Source: Anaspis maculata (Eukaryota; Arthropoda; Insecta; Coleoptera; Scraptiidae). From it: DNA of 64,000 nucleotides. The translations under genes and the position numbers were made by a program. Position 1 is the first letter of the stretch. Every line of letters starts with the position of its first letter. The notes under the pieces were generated by a model that saw only the letters and a program-made list of their open reading frames with translations, was not told where the DNA came from and did not search any database. Where the stretch lies: the NCBI GenBank assembly GCA_949128115.1, contig OX421964.1, forward strand, positions 19,120,892 through 19,184,891, written 5' to 3'. Below, piece by piece: positions 1 to 12,830 of the stretch.

Positions 1-536
1 ACCTGTGATCAATGAAGATACCAAGGAATTTTGTGGAGGTTTGTAATTTGAAACCGAACAAATTGTTGGCGGGCATGTCCCTCACGTTACTATTTTTTTT
101 TGTAATCAAATTTCACGAGAGTAGTTTCTCCTGAATTGAGGGTCAACTTATTCGCGGCGAACCATTTCTCCAGAGAGTTTAGTGTATTTCACGCTTCCAG
201 GCTAGCCTCATTCATGGAATCTCCACTGAACACCAGCGATGTGTCATCAGCGTATTGAATCATTGTTTTATTTGTGACAGCTTGTAGATCATTCGTGTAA
301 ATGAGATACAGGAGTGGTCCTAAAATGGAGCCTTGAGGAACTCCTCTCCTGCTCTCCAAGTAATTTGACTTCATTTTTCTTCCTCGCGCGTCATACTCAA
401 CCACAGCTTGTTTTTTCTCTTTTGGATATGTCTCGATAAGTTTAAGACATACTCCCCTCACTCCGTAACACTCAAGTTTATTCAATAAAATACTGTGTTC
501 CACCCGGTCGAATGCCTTGGATAAATCCAAGGACAT
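1..536 (-). pseudogene. Broken non-LTR retrotransposon reverse transcriptase fragment
   Basis: Minus-strand open frame 536-189 encodes an RT core. It begins with LDLSKAFDRVEHSILL (motif A, Asp in SKAFD), continues with RRGVPQGSILGPLLYLIYTNDL, and then YADDTSLVFSG, the catalytic YADD box. The frame stops at about 187. The sequence continues in another frame with LEKWFAANKLTLN and later TKFLGIFIDH (29-1), which is the usual post-YADD RT region, so a frameshift separates the parts. The 5' part (endonuclease, early RT) is absent upstream of 536, and the 3' part runs off the window start. The motifs fit the jockey/CR1-like group of non-LTR elements; the exact clade is not resolved. It is not functional as it stands. 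Confidence 0.9.
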
Positions 537-801
537 CAGCAGAGTTCCTTGACTTTTATTTTTCGATTTTATGATTGCCCTGGAAGCCTAAAAGGATATC
601 ACGAACGCGAGTGTCTATAGCCGGAAAAGTTGAATCTAAGTTCACCCTTTCAAAAACTTCGGAACCAATGGTGTACGCGAACAATTGCTCGAATCAAGGT
701 CGATCATGGCCCCCTCCTCACAAGATTGCTCCTGTTACACTTCGAGGTACCGTTTGTCAATCACAAGCATCCGATTTTCGAGTTCAAGCTCAACTGAAAA
801 C
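537..801. other. Unassigned sequence next to the RT remnant
   Basis: Open frames of 60-114 codons occur here and extend into the tandem repeat to the right, but they show no recognisable domain. The first ~60 bases may be eroded retrotransposon sequence. No RNA gene or convincing inverted repeat was seen. Confidence 0.3.
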
Positions 802-992
802 GGTCAGACCCTCCCGTCGAAGGGGGGCCGATACACGTCCTACAGATGGTCGGTCCTTCAGGTGTAAGGAGGCATCTACAGTCCGACACATCCTATTTGT
901 GGTCAGGCCCATTTGGTGAAAAGGAGGCACCTACACATCCTATCAGTGGTCAGGCCCACTTTGTGAAAGATGGCACCGACACACCTGACTTA
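802..992. repeat. Degenerate tandem repeat, four units of 46-53 bp
   Basis: Units start at 802, 848, 901 and 948 with GGTCAGGCCC-like words, followed by an AAGGAGGCACC-like word and then CACATCCTAT. They are diverged but in register. Open frames crossing this stretch reflect the repeat, not a gene. Confidence 0.75.
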
Positions 993-3825
993 TCGATGAC
1001 GGATTACGAGTGCTCGACGCAGGATCCTCATTCTACAGGCAGCGGTCTGTGTGAGTTGGTTTCAACAAATATTTCACAAAACCTTTGGCAGCAAGGGACG
1101 CACCTACAAACGCAATAAACCCAGCGCCATGCAAATAGCGTGTAGACGAAGCGCGATTCAACGGTTGAGAGCGCGCGGCTCCATATAACTAAAGCTTGTT
1201 GTAGACCGGGCAAATCGCATATCTAATAGCGTGACACGGACGGAAATCCATTCTATAGCGGGTCAAGCTTCACACACGGTGGCAATGAACATCTTGGTAC
1301 TAAGACGTCGAAAATAGTGCAAGGCGAATTCAAATTCGAACGCAGTCTCGCAGTCTTTATAATAAAATAAAATCAACGCACGAGCCCCGGTCGGCTTTTC
1401 TACACTCAAAATGATCGCCGTAAATCGATTTGTAGAAGTTTGCTCAGTTCTTACCTATAAATTACACGGCTAGTGACATCCTTCAGGCATCTGTTGAATT
1501 TGAATATTACACGCTTGATTCCAAAGCATTTATTGATTTTTCGCCCGCGTGTTCTCGAATCGTATATGCGGTACGCTTCAGTACACTCGACAATAAATGT
1601 AATGCGTACAAATATGAAGTTTGGTTGGAAATCGTGAACTAAGACGCTTTACAGATCGAGACTTCCGATCATCTGTAAAAATTACCGCTTAATTGGCGTT
1701 TAAGAAGTGACAATTAAGGATGAGGTGGTGTCAGACTCCGGAATTTTAAACATCTTTTCCCCGGCGGGGATTAATGACGGGGCATAAATTATGTAAAAAT
1801 ATGTTTTTCCTCGGCGCTCATTTCCCGACAGAAAAAAGCCAAGAGTTTTGCGCTCGGTTTTGCGCGAGGGTTATGATCCGTAAAATTTACTTTGTTTTTT
1901 ATGATATTCACCCTTACGCCCAGGTCGTAGGTACCTGCCTAATGCCTTTGAAATGAGAGAAAGTTGATGGGCTTTAATTTTTCCCTGTAATGTTTCTGCG
2001 TCACTCTTGATGACTCACCTACGTCAAGGAAACTATACCTCTGCGGAATATTTCTCACTAAGGAATCTGAAGCTTCTGAAACTACTATCAACCCAATAGC
2101 TTATCTTGCAAATTGCTATTCCAATTCATAAAAGAAAAGTATAATAGTTAGGTAGTTTGAATAGAGAAGAGGAAATCAGTTTTGTTCTTACGAATGCGCA
2201 TCAGGTGGCCAAGCCAATTTTTGTACAAAAACATCAATGACACATTCTGATTTGTCCATTCTTAGGTCCAGCCAACTGGAGCCATTGACCATCACTAGTG
2301 CGCTGAAAATAACGGTCAGTGTACTTCCTGTTTCCAAATGAGGTAATAAATAAATCAATTTCCACGATAATTTGCGTTATTATATAATTTGTTTTTCAGT
2401 TATTTTGCAGAGGCACAACTAAAATTTTGTGCCCTTCGATTGATGTAGATTTTTTGTTTTCTCAGTCTTCCCACAATTTTTTTGTTAAGATGTTTATCTG
2501 TTTCTACTGACCGGATTCGAGAGCCCCTGGTCTCTCCTCGTCAGAGTATCTACACAAGAAATAAAATATGACAATGCAAATGGAATAAAATATAACGGTA
2601 CATACCAAAAAGTGGATGTAGAAGAGATAATAAGTTGTTGTATAATTTTTTAAATTTAATACGTCCTATCCAAAGCTACAACAGGACTCAGGATGGCTTC
2701 GATATATTTAACGATCCATTATCTCTAGATTGAGAATTGTTTTCTCTTGAATGCGTGATTTAGATGTTGGCCTATTACAGGACTTGTTGGTCTGTTGGTC
2801 ATGATGGATCATTAATAATAACTAGGTTGAGCCGTGCGCTACGCCCTACGCTTTTTCAGTAGCATTTTTTTTTATATAGGTGATATCGACGAGGCGGCCA
2901 TTTTATGGAAGCTAATCAAAAACAGCTGACTGAGATTTAGATTTGTCACATACCTACATCAAGACTGACATGTCGAAGTTGTCAAGCAATTACAGCAAGA
3001 CGCTTGCTAACGATGATTTGCCCAGCCGCGAGTAGAAACTTGCGGTGCTGTGTTTGTAGTGTGACCCATTTGAGCCGGTAAATCAAAATCTCGACTACAC
3101 ATTGGATATGATGCAAAAACACAACGCGGGATGCCCTTGTAGGCTACTTGTGTTGGGTACAGAAACGTTCTCAGTCAAGCAACTCATAGCCCATAAAGCA
3201 GAAGAAGCACACGACCTACCGCACGCAAGAAGTGTTCTCTGCAAGCTTTCAAGTCTCTTGTGAACTTTCTGTTGAGATAATTTCTTCGACTTGCTCGATA
3301 AAGCCATCAGGATTTCCGTTGTTCAGATCATTCCTGCGCTCGATCTCCACGGGATATCAACACTTCAGGGTAGTCCAAAACAGTGAAAACCTCGGTGAAA
3401 ACCGATGCTCCCATGCGGGAGTAGGTGGCCGAACAGCCATATACACAGCGAGCAGAGCAAACTACCATCTTCTGGGTCATTGAAAACATGAACTTTGTGA
3501 CACTTAAGTTGATGTGATAAAAGTCAGTTTGATTAGCTCCTACAATATGGCCGATTTTCAGGAGCGTGACGTCACGTCGATACGACCTATTAGGTAAAGC
3601 AGGTTGTTTTCTTTCGAACGGCGGCGGGGGTTGTTTCACACATGCATTGCAATAAAAGTCTTTTTTTTTTGTCTTTGTTACTCTTAACTTGGTTTAGTTG
3701 TTGTGGACTTTATTGTTGCAACAATTGTTTTCATAGCGAGAAATCCAAATTGAAAGAACAAGTGAGATAAAAAAAAAACAGTGATACAATCATGTCCAGA
3801 AGATACCAACTCTTCCCTATTATAC
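993..3825. other. Unannotated intergenic stretch
   Basis: No recognisable coding domain, RNA gene or long inverted repeat was found. Open frames are at most ~100 codons and without motifs. A GTGACGTCAC-like palindrome at about 3566-3576 resembles a CRE/bZIP site, but no promoter context supports it. Poly-A and poly-T tracts are common. Confidence 0.4.
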
Positions 3826-4745
3826 AGCGTGTTCAACAATGATTGTCCTTGCCGCATTTTGAAAATAGCGGTTGCAACTGGCCTGTGCCACTTCAGTGAA
3901 ATTATTTTGACATCCGTAGTAACGAAATTGATAGACGTCACGTCAAACTGACTGGTATAAAAGTTAAAGGTATGTTCCGATATTCAAATCGGTTAACCAG
4001 CCGGTCGACCACTTTTTCAGGGGGTGACTTTTAATATCGGAACGACAGTTGACATTTGGGTTAACCTGCACTGACCGGCCTTCGAAGCTGGTCGTTGTGG
4101 TTGACAGCTGGTTAACCTTTTTCAGACAGCCGGTTGTTCCAATATACAGTTTTTCAGGCGGTTGGTCGACCAGAACGAATATCGGAACGTACCTTAAGGT
4201 TAACAGTGACGGCATTGACGGCTGGTCCATTCCCTTTTCGTCAGAGTCGCTTTCGTTTTGCGCCAGGAGCTACCCCGGGTAGATCACTAGATAGAGGAAG
4301 TAGATACATACCTACACCAATCACGGCCCAGCTGGATCTACTTTCTTTGTCCAGTGATTTACCCCAAGCAGCTCCTGCTGGCAGAACGAAAGCGCCTCAG
4401 GTTGCTTGTTCACTAGCTGCATTCCTTTTACACGAAATCTCAGATAATCTCACCTCAGTTAGAGAGAGAAAGAGCGAGAATTGCATGAGAGGGAGAGAGA
4501 CACAACTAGCAATTGAAGTGAGAGTTCTCAGTTCAGATGATAAAAGAAACGCAGCTACTATTTACCAGCAGTCATAGTCGTCACTGTTAACCTGAAATTT
4601 TATATCAGTCACTTTGACGTGACGTCTATCAATTTCGTTACTACGGATCTCAAAATAACTTTATTGATCGAAGCGGCACAGGCCAGTTGCAATCGCTATT
4701 TTCAAAAGGCGGCAAGGACAATCATTCTTGAACACGCTCTAGGAT
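3826..4745. mobile_element. Nested foldback (MITE-like) element
   Basis: The outer arms are about 3826-3957 and 4600-4745. The left end reads CAGCGTGTTCAA and the right end TTGAACACGCT; both arms continue with AATGATTGTCCTTGCCGC in opposite orientation and with the TGACGT-containing block. A second hairpin lies at 3967-4195, with ends AAGGTATGTTCCGATATTC and GAATATCGGAACGTACCTT. A third lies at about 4238-4403 and is built on CGCTTTCGTT / AACGAAAGCG. GGTTAACAGTGAC near 4198 also pairs with GTCACTGTTAACC near 4578. No transposase is present. The outer TATACAGCGTGTTC end resembles the TACAGGGTG ends of other foldbacks in this window. Confidence 0.85.
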
Positions 4746-5454
4746 AGTATATTTGCCTACCTAGGACATCATTGTGGTTTGTGAAAAAAGAATCAGGTGT
4801 AACTTGGTAGATAAACAACACATACTGTAAAAACTGTTGGGTATTTAATAAAAAGCGAACGTCCACATTTGCTATTCCCAAATAGTTAGTCCCTAAGACT
4901 GTAAACTTTCCATTCCACAATGGCCGTCATTTTCAATTTCTTAACTTTTTCAATGATTTTCCAAAATGTATAGTGGTGCAATTTGGTAGAAATAATGAAA
5001 AAGATGTTGAGAATGACATCTCATCGGTAGCGGCCGCCGCAAGAACATAAGGCGCCGCACCTAATGGCTAACGCCGTATGAACAGGGTAATACCTCTATG
5101 GTAATACTAACCTCCATGGGTAATACACAGAAAATAATAATCGAAAATTTATATTGCATGAACGGGCGAAGATCGAGCTGTGAAAACCTGAAGAAACGTT
5201 CTTGTTTCAGTTCTTATCAAGGTGCAGTGATGCAAACCGTTTTGATTTTCTTCAAAAGTTCCTGAAATATCTTGATAATGAAATCCTGAAAATATTCACT
5301 TATTCATATTCCCCTTCTCATCGATTTCTTCATCTTTGTCTTTTTGTCTTTAAAAGGAGAATTTTTCTCCTCCCCATGGGTCACCATTTGGATGGATTGT
5401 TCTGAATTTCACTTTTTTTCACGAAATAATCATGCAACCATGACCTCAAAATGC
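4746..5454. other. Unannotated AT-rich stretch
   Basis: Nothing recognisable was found: no domain, RNA gene or long repeat. A short NotI-like GC-rich patch near 5030-5055 stands out from the AT-rich surroundings. Confidence 0.35.
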
Positions 5455-5728
5455 TTATACGATGTCCACATATTTTTTCTCATTAAGACTCCATACGATA
5501 TTTGAAGATACAAAGGGGGCTTAACATGGCTTGGAATGCTTCAATGTAGACTTAAAGCAGAATAGAGCTGAAAATCGCAAGAAGGCCTGCTTGGCTCACT
5601 AGGGCTCCAAACGACACTGGGAGACACAAGGGGGCTAGTAGGATTCCGACCAACACAAGAAGACACACAAGAGCTAACTACATATGAAGCTTTGAAAACT
5701 AATGCAAAATACAAAGGAGCTCAGCACA
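5455..5728. repeat. Degenerate minisatellite, left segment
   Basis: This stretch consists of ~50-bp monomers with words such as ACAAGGGGGCT, CTCACTAGGGCTCCAAACGAC and GGAGCTCAGCA. It is the left end of the large array that resumes at 7638. The interruption is a TIR element (5729-7637). Confidence 0.8.
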
Positions 5729-7637
5729 CACCGAGAAAACAGTTTCTTTGGCGTAAAGAAACTTCATTGTCAGTCCAACAATGGTGTGCTTGTATTTCGT
5801 GTAACAAATATTCGCTTCAGCTGAGTAAAATATTTATTTGAGAACCTCAAATAAAGCTAGTTTAGATGTAAGAAATTTCAGTGCTTACCCTGAATATATG
5901 GTTCGTTTGAAGCAAAGAAATTGGTTCGTTTACATGAAAATCAGATACTTTGAGTGAATCATTCTATCACAAATTTATTTATTAATTGGCAATAAATATT
6001 CATTCCAGAGAATTATTTGATTTGTTTACTTACCTTGTATTTCTTTACTGTTAACTAATATATTTTCATTATTTTCGGGCCCAGGGGGGGTGGACATAAT
6101 AATAAATATGAAACAAATGCTTATGATTGAAATTCAGCATAAAATATGCTTGAAAAAATGCAAAAATTACACTCAAAGTAAGATCTGAAGTGCACTTCAA
6201 TCAAAATTTATCTTGAATTTTGTTTTTGCATTTTTGCATTTTAGGCTTTTTTTATGCTGAATTTGAAGCATGAGCACCTACTTCACTTCATCTTCAATCA
6301 AGACAGTATCTATCGGACATGGGTACATGTGGAACAATAATTTTTTGGTCTGGATCTCAAAATAAAATATAGAGCTAGCGAATGATATAAGGTTAAGTAT
6401 ATTAAACCAAAATATTTAGATGATGCATGATCAGTACCTATGCTTTATATTCAAATATGCACATCATCTATAAATTTAATAGTGTCAATAAGTTCCTGCT
6501 AACAATACATTATCGCAATGCATGCAATCAGACCAAAAATTTCATACATTCTTTGAATTATAAGGTTCATAGAAGGTTCATTATATTATAAAATGCACAA
6601 CAATTGAACATATATGTTGTGGCCGAAGAGCTAAGCACTCAAGGCCAACCAAATAAGAAAAAACATATATGCGACAAATAGATTTATTATGATATTATAT
6701 ATTAGAATACCGCAGGTACAAGTAAGTATGTTCACGATAAAATCACAGATTACAAATTTTATGATTACAAACATGTTTGCGCTCAAATGTCACCTACATT
6801 AAATATACTCATAACACGGCGCCCTGGCACTTTGTGAATTTTGCTGCATTTCAAAAAAGGTAAATCTTTTAATTTGATCATTTCAAAATTTGAGGATTGA
6901 GTAGCTATTTCGAAAGCTTTAATGTTGGCTTACTTTTGAATTGCTCCGTCACGTCTGAAAACCCCCTCCCGCTTCCAAAAGTTCTTCCATGCTTTAGGTA
7001 CAACCACACTGAGTATTATAACCTATAATTTATATGCGTTTGTGGGAGCAACACGAGTCCACAAATAGTATATTAGTGGTGAAAAACAACAACTCAACAC
7101 CTCATAGTCGAACCAAACAACACGAAACTATCTTCAACTATCCACGACACGACGATACCATGCAAAATAGCGACCGTAGGAAAAAAACTTTGCGAATGAG
7201 TGGACCGCGCGAGCTTCACGTACCAACTTGTTCATCATTTTCGAGGAAGAACGAGAGGAAGAACAATAGCAGAGTTACTTCAAACACATTTCTTCACCAT
7301 AAATAAATTTTGTTCCAGCTTAAATAACAAGGTTTCTCAGTAATATTGCAATATATTTTTTATATGGAATTAAATCATTTCTTTGTACAGAACTAATTTT
7401 GTTTTTTTTCTGGAATAATATATTTTTCGCAACAATAAAGCCGTGAAATGGGTTTCTACAATAAATGACTAATTTGCTGTCAACAAATACAGCTAAACTA
7501 ATAATCTTCTACTGAGTAACATATGAGTTAGTTATTCAATAACTGAGTAAATTATTTTATAATATATATGTTTCAAGTTAATAAATAGGTCCCAAATAAA
7601 TTTAAAATTTTTGTACAAATAAACTGTTCTCTCGGTG
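5729..7637. mobile_element. 1.9-kb TIR element inserted in the minisatellite
   Basis: The left end is CACCGAGAAAACAGTTTCTTTG-like and the right end, reverse-complemented, is CACCGAGAGAACAGTTTATT-like: about 22 bp with two mismatches. Weaker inverted similarity may extend inward (5790-6000 versus 7440-7600). Removing it joins CTCAGCA to CAGGGCT, recreating the array word CTCAGCAGGGCT. A hairpin with GCATAAA / TTTATGC-type arms lies at 6129-6270. The interior is AT-rich. The best open frame (7034-7306, 90 codons) has no recognised domain, so the element appears non-autonomous. The superfamily is unknown, and a 2-3 bp target duplication (CA or GCA) is only suggestive. Confidence 0.75.
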
Positions 7638-10356
7638 CAGGGCTACAAATGCGACATGAAGACAAGGGGGCCTAATAGGGCTCTGAGAAACCGTCCAAGG
7701 CATAGGGGCGAAGCGGTTCTAGGACAATCCGTCGCACGGACAATTCGTCGCGCGGACAATTCGTCGCAAAAGAAACGACACTCCTTGATGCATGGCCGGA
7801 TAATTAACACATAGTGGCTCACCAGGGCTCCGAACTACACATGAGGACAAAAGAAAGCCCGATAGAGCTCCGAAGTCACGGAAGGAACAAAGGGGCTCAG
7901 CAGGGCTTCAAACTATATTGAGGACATAAGGGGGCCTAATGGAGCTCACTATAACAAAACAGGGCAGGAGGAGGCTCACTGTAGTACTCTGTAGTACCGA
8001 GAGTCAAGAAAAAACATGAGTGGGCTAATTATTAAGGCCCTAAACCACACTTGAGGCCACAAGGGGGCTTGATAGGACTCCGAACATCACATAAAAACAC
8101 AAGGTGCCTATTATTATTACCAAAAGTTGATGAAAATGTCATTCAATGTCAGCAGAGCTTCAAAACACGTTGAAGAAACAAGGGGGTCCATTGAAGTTTG
8201 CTTGAATTCAGATCGCTGGCTGTGAAAAGACCTAAGGGGGCTAATTGGGGCTTCAAACTACCCTGATGGACACAAGGGGGCCGATAGGGCTTCGAATATT
8301 ACATATAAGCACAAGGAACTCACTAATGCACCAAAAGACGCAGAAAAAAGTGAGGGGGCTCAGCGGAGTCTCAAAAGACGTTGAAGAAACAATGGGGGCC
8401 TACGAAGGATCACTAAGGCCTCTAACAGCGTAAAAAGGCACAAGGGGGCTCACTGGAATTCTGAAGCTACGGAAGGAATGGGGGGGGGGCTCACCAGAGC
8501 TCCAAACGATACATAAGGAAACAAGGGGCTGGATAGAGCTCCGTAAGTCATGGAAAAATTCTATGGGGCTCAGCAGGGCTTCAAAAGACGTTGAAGAAAC
8601 AAGGGGGCTCCTGGAGGGCCACTTGGACCTCTAACAACGCAAAAAGGTAAAAGGGGGCTCACTGAAATTCTGAAAGCTACACAAAGAATGAAGGGTCTCA
8701 TCAGGGCTCCAAACGATACATGAGGACACAAGGGGCCCGATAGAGCTCCGTAAGCCACGGGAAAATTCTATCGGGCTCAGCAGGGCTCTAAAAGACGTTT
8801 AAGAGACAAGAGGGCTCTTAGAGGGCACCTAGGGTAGCAAGGGGGCTCACTGAAATCCTGAAAGCTACTAAAAGCATAAGGGGGCCCATCAGGGCTCCAA
8901 GCGATACATTAGGGCACAAGGGGGGCCCGATGGAGCTTCATCACCCACGGAGAAATGCTAGGGGACTCAGTAAGATTTCAAATGATATGGACGACACAAT
9001 GGAGACCGACAGAGTTCTGTTTACAAAAGAAGGCAAAAGGGGCTTACCTCTGGTCTTACTGATACCCTGAAAGCCATGAAAAAACATGACGGGGCTAATT
9101 AAAACTACACTTGCAGACACGGGGGGGGGAGGGCAACAAGGGTCGGAATATTATATGAAGACACAAGAGACTTACTAATGCTTCGACCGATAGGGCTCCG
9201 AATGACATGACGGCACAAGGGTGCTTAGTGCTCCGAAAGTAACGGAAAATACAAGGGGACTCAGCAGGTCTTCAAATTACATTGAAGACACAAGAAGGGG
9301 GCCCAATGAAGCTCTGGATAACAGAAGGTGATGAAAGAGGGCTTAATGGAATTCTGAAAGCTATGAAACACATAACGTCACTTAAAGACGCAAGGGGGCC
9401 CGATAGGAGGTTGAATATCACATGAAGGCACAAGGGGTTCACTAGTGCTCCAAAAGCCTCGGAAAAATAAAAGGGGGCCCAACAAAGCTTCAATCGATCT
9501 TAAAGACACAAGGGGGCCTACTGGAGATCTGTATTATAAAATAGGCTTATTGGTACGTATTTTCTCTGGAAGCCTATCAGCTCTGGGGCTTATCAGGGCT
9601 TTGATTACATTTTAATAAACAAAGGGGCCCGGTAGGGCTCCGAATATGACATGATGGCGCAACGTTCCTTATTGCTGCTCCGGAAGTTACACGAAATACA
9701 AGAGGGCATAGCAGGGCTTCAAATCACACTGGGGTCCAGTGAAGCTCTTGATAACACAAGTTTGCAAAATGGGGTTTCTGGAATTCTGAAAGCTTTGAAA
9801 AACATAAGAAGAGTCATTAGGGCTCAAAATTACACTCGAGGACGTAAGGAGCCCGACAGGGCTCCGAACACTACATGAGGGCACAAGGGGCTTACTAGTG
9901 CTCAGAAAGTCACGGAGGAATGTGAGGAGGCTCAGCAGAGCTCAAAATAAATATGACGAAACTCCAGGATAGGGCTCAGAATATGACCTGGAAACACAAA
10001 GGTGCTTACTGCCACGAAAGTCACGGAGAAATGCAAGGGGTTCGCCAAAGGCTTTAAACCGCACTAAAAACACAAGGAGGCCCAATGGAGGTCTGAATAG
10101 CTCAAGAACGCAACAGAGGGCTTGCTGGGATTATGGTAGGCATGAAAAGACCTGAAGGGTTGATTAGATCTCCAAATAACACTTGCGGACGCGGTGCGCG
10201 GAGTAACGCAAGGGGACTCACCAGAGATTCAAAAACATTGAAAAAACAAGGGTGCCCAAAAGGGTTTTAAATAGTACAGTAAGGTATACGGGGCTCATTA
10301 TAACTCTAAAAGCAAGAGAAAACACAAAACGGGTTAGTAAAATTAAGGCAAAGGGC
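7638..10356. repeat. Large degenerate minisatellite with higher-order structure
   Basis: Monomers of ~50 bp share words such as CACAAGGGGGC, GGGCTCCAAACGATACAT, GATAGAGCTCCGTAAG, GGGCTCAGCAGGGCTTCAAA and CTCACTGAAATTCTGAAAGC. Four monomers make a higher-order unit of about 190-207 bp. For example, the word CTCA(C/T)CAG(A/G)GCTCCAAACGATAC recurs at 8490 and 8697, with its equivalent near 8885. The array has the same orientation throughout and is clearly aged. Numerous 60-80 codon open frames here are repeat artefacts. A second block lies at 23985-24690. Confidence 0.9.
7722..7767. repeat. Word array GGACAATTCGTCGC, left copy
   Basis: Three successive copies of GGACAATTCGTCGC-like words (first copy GGACAATCCGTCGC) separated by ACG or GCG. 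The same words occur in inverted orientation at 10367-10441, bounding about 2.7 kb of minisatellite. Confidence 0.85.
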
Positions 10357-10366
10357 AAAAAAATTT

Positions 10367-10441
10367 GCGACGAATTGTCCGTGCGACGAACTGTCCGCGA
10401 CAATTTGTCCGCGACGAATTGTCCGTGCGACGAATGGTCCG
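10367..10441. repeat. Word array GCGACGAATTGTCC, right copy (inverted)
   Basis: About five GCGACGAATTGTCC-like words, the reverse complement of the array at 7722-7767. The outermost words in both arrays share TCGTCGCACGGACAATTCGT when read inward. Together they look like the two ends of one element of 7722-10441, although minisatellite also lies outside the left copy and no clear target duplication was found. Confidence 0.85.
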
Positions 10442-12798
10442 GTCACCATATAGGTCAATCGTGCAGTAACCGAAGAGGAAAGCAGACAATTTAGACTTAT
10501 GTATACAAGGAAGGTTAGAAAATCGAATTTTATAATCAAATTATAAAAGGGTTAAAAATACCTCATTATAATATCTGGGGCAAACGTTATCAGAACATAA
10601 ATGAACGCGCTCGCCTTTCAAGTAAAATTTACGATGCAAGTGCAAAATTAAATTCGCAATTCACTGGGAATAACTCAAACGCAATAAATTCCAATTTGCT
10701 GTGCGAAATCCAGGCGATTTATGCATGCTCACTAGGTGGGCACCGGCATAATGCATGCGTGTTTAGCATCAAAACTCATGTCAAAAATGAAACGAGGCAT
10801 GGCCCCATCCTAATCCCGCCCGCTTAAAAAATTCAGCCCCATAAATCTTGATGAATTTCCCAAATCTTTGGCCCGCGGCGGTGGTGCTGAACCGCACAAG
10901 CCAACGCGGATTATACTTTGCACGGGTAAAATAAAGAAGTTGAATCTTTTAATTCCCCGGAGCAATTTGCATGGAAATCGCTACTTCAGAGCTGAGCAGG
11001 GCATGTAAGCTTCATGAGATGTCTCTAGTGCTTGTTCGGAGCAAGATGAATGTCGTGGATGCACTATCCATCAAGTTATTCATTGCCAGTGCAGCAGTGG
11101 ATTGGTTGCGTCTGCACCCCATCAGAAAATAATAAGAAATCAAGAAATTCTCACAAAAATAAACGACTGACTCGAACTCGACGATGGACCTTTTTTTGCT
11201 CCACGCATCAGCACTTTTTCTCTACAATCAATTTTGACAAAATACACACAGCGCGCGCGACTTCCCTACTACCAGAATATAGCACCATGGCTCTTCAAAC
11301 GTGACGTCTTGAAATAAATTCGAAATCGATACCGAACCCTTTCGCCCTTGCTCATCCAAGACAAACAAGAAAAAATAACTGTATAAACTTCAATGGTTCC
11401 CCTCTATTTATGGAATGTAAACTCAGACTTCCCCGTTGTTCAGTTCCCCAGAGGAAGGTGAAGGTATATTTTGACAAGGACGGGGAGAAACTGGAGGAAT
11501 ATACACCGTTGCTGGGTTCAAGGTGTGGAAGAACTACACGACCGCAGCTCGCGAGACTGGTAAAAGGCATCATGCTCGATTAATTTGCAATTTTTTCTGG
11601 TTTGTTTGGTTTGTGTATCCACCGTTCGCCCGAAAATAAATTGGAAACGGTTAATTTTAGATTGGCAGTGTTCAATAAGTGGGCAGGAAGACGCGGTGCG
11701 AGATCTATTCGCGGACACGTCATTATCACTCAAAATATCGTTTGTCGGCTCGTGCCGCTGAAATAATACATAAGGATGGGCACTTGAGGAAATTGGAAAA
11801 TGCAATGGAATGGCACAAGAAAAGAGAAAGTGACGTATTGCTTTATTTTGAGGCCTATCTTGGTGGAAGTGTCCGGGAGGCCTTGGGCTGGTCTTGTAAG
11901 GACCGGTGGGTGGCTGGAAAAGCAAGCAAGCAAGTACCATCAAGTTAAAAAAAGCTACAATCACTTCGATAATTGGAACTCGTTAAAGTGTAAATTTTTA
12001 GGTTTTGGGATTTGAAAATTACTGCGAGCTCAAACTGGTCGATATTTTGTCGAATCAGCCGGAATTCGCGTTAGATCGCGCATTTTTCGCGGCTCATGCT
12101 ACATTCAGTTGGACTGTGCAATAATGTTTTATGCTTAGAAACTTTGCATGTTTACACTTCGCGTCTCACCCTTTGCTAGGTATCTTCCCCAGATGCCTCG
12201 TTCTGTCTAAACGGAGACTAGACCTCGCAAGGTAGTTCTTGGGCCCTTTGGACGATCGCGTTGTGATCCCGGTAAACAGAGAGCCAGACGTTATTGAATC
12301 TCCAAGTTATTCGGAATTGCTATGAGAACCGTTGGAAATTAAATATTGGAATTTAAATACAATCGCGCTAGTTCAAACGAGGGTTGGGACCTTCGACAGA
12401 GTCGCAACTGTTAATAACAATCGCGGTTCGGGATAGATTCATCTCCCCCCTTCTCCCAAAACTAATTAACTAGTTACAGTGTTCAGTTGGAGTTTAGGTG
12501 GTGTATTGTCTTGCTCGTGGAAGAAAAAATCTCTTGTGCGAAGCCGATAATGTTTACCGGTATAGTCAGATTGTAGAATTGTTATTCGGGCTTGGAGAAA
12601 GTGTAGCCTAGGAATCGATCATTTGTTGGTGGAGTAATAATCGTCTCGAACCCTTACTGCGTCAGCTTGACGGCGAACACCTTGTATAGCCGGTTATCAG
12701 AGCTTTGTTTATCCTGAAAACGGTATTATCTTACGTAGTGGTGAATAGAAAATGATAATTTTAATTTTTCAATTTTGATGATAGGAACAATATTGCGC
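10442..12798. other. Unannotated stretch
   Basis: No recognisable domain or RNA gene. The largest open frame is minus-strand 11964-11518 (148 codons), overlapping a plus-strand frame 11679-11948; neither shows a family motif, and neither is supported as a gene. No long inverted repeats were seen. Confidence 0.35.
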
Positions 12799-12830
12799 AT
12801 ACGAGGCGTGCTCAAAAAGTTATGCGATGA
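12799..12830. mobile_element. Possible solo mariner-like terminal repeat
   Basis: TACGAGGCGTGCTCAAAAAG resembles the terminal repeats of mariner-family elements, which often read TACGAGG...TCAAAAAGT. No partner end or transposase was found nearby, so this is a weak call. Confidence 0.25.

Noticed and set aside
3560..3580. TGACGTCA palindrome as a regulatory element
   Set aside because: A single 8-bp site is expected by chance in 64 kb about once; no gene or promoter is nearby.
4134..4577. 147-codon plus-strand open frame
   Set aside because: It runs across the inner hairpins of the 3.8-4.7 kb foldback and has no recognisable domain.
8245..10539. Many 60-80 codon frames in the minisatellite and the GACGAATTGTCC words
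   Set aside because: Repeat translations; their words mirror the DNA period.
11518..11964. 148-codon minus-strand open frame overlapping a plus-strand frame
   Set aside because: No motif, no start or splice context, and composition like the flanks.
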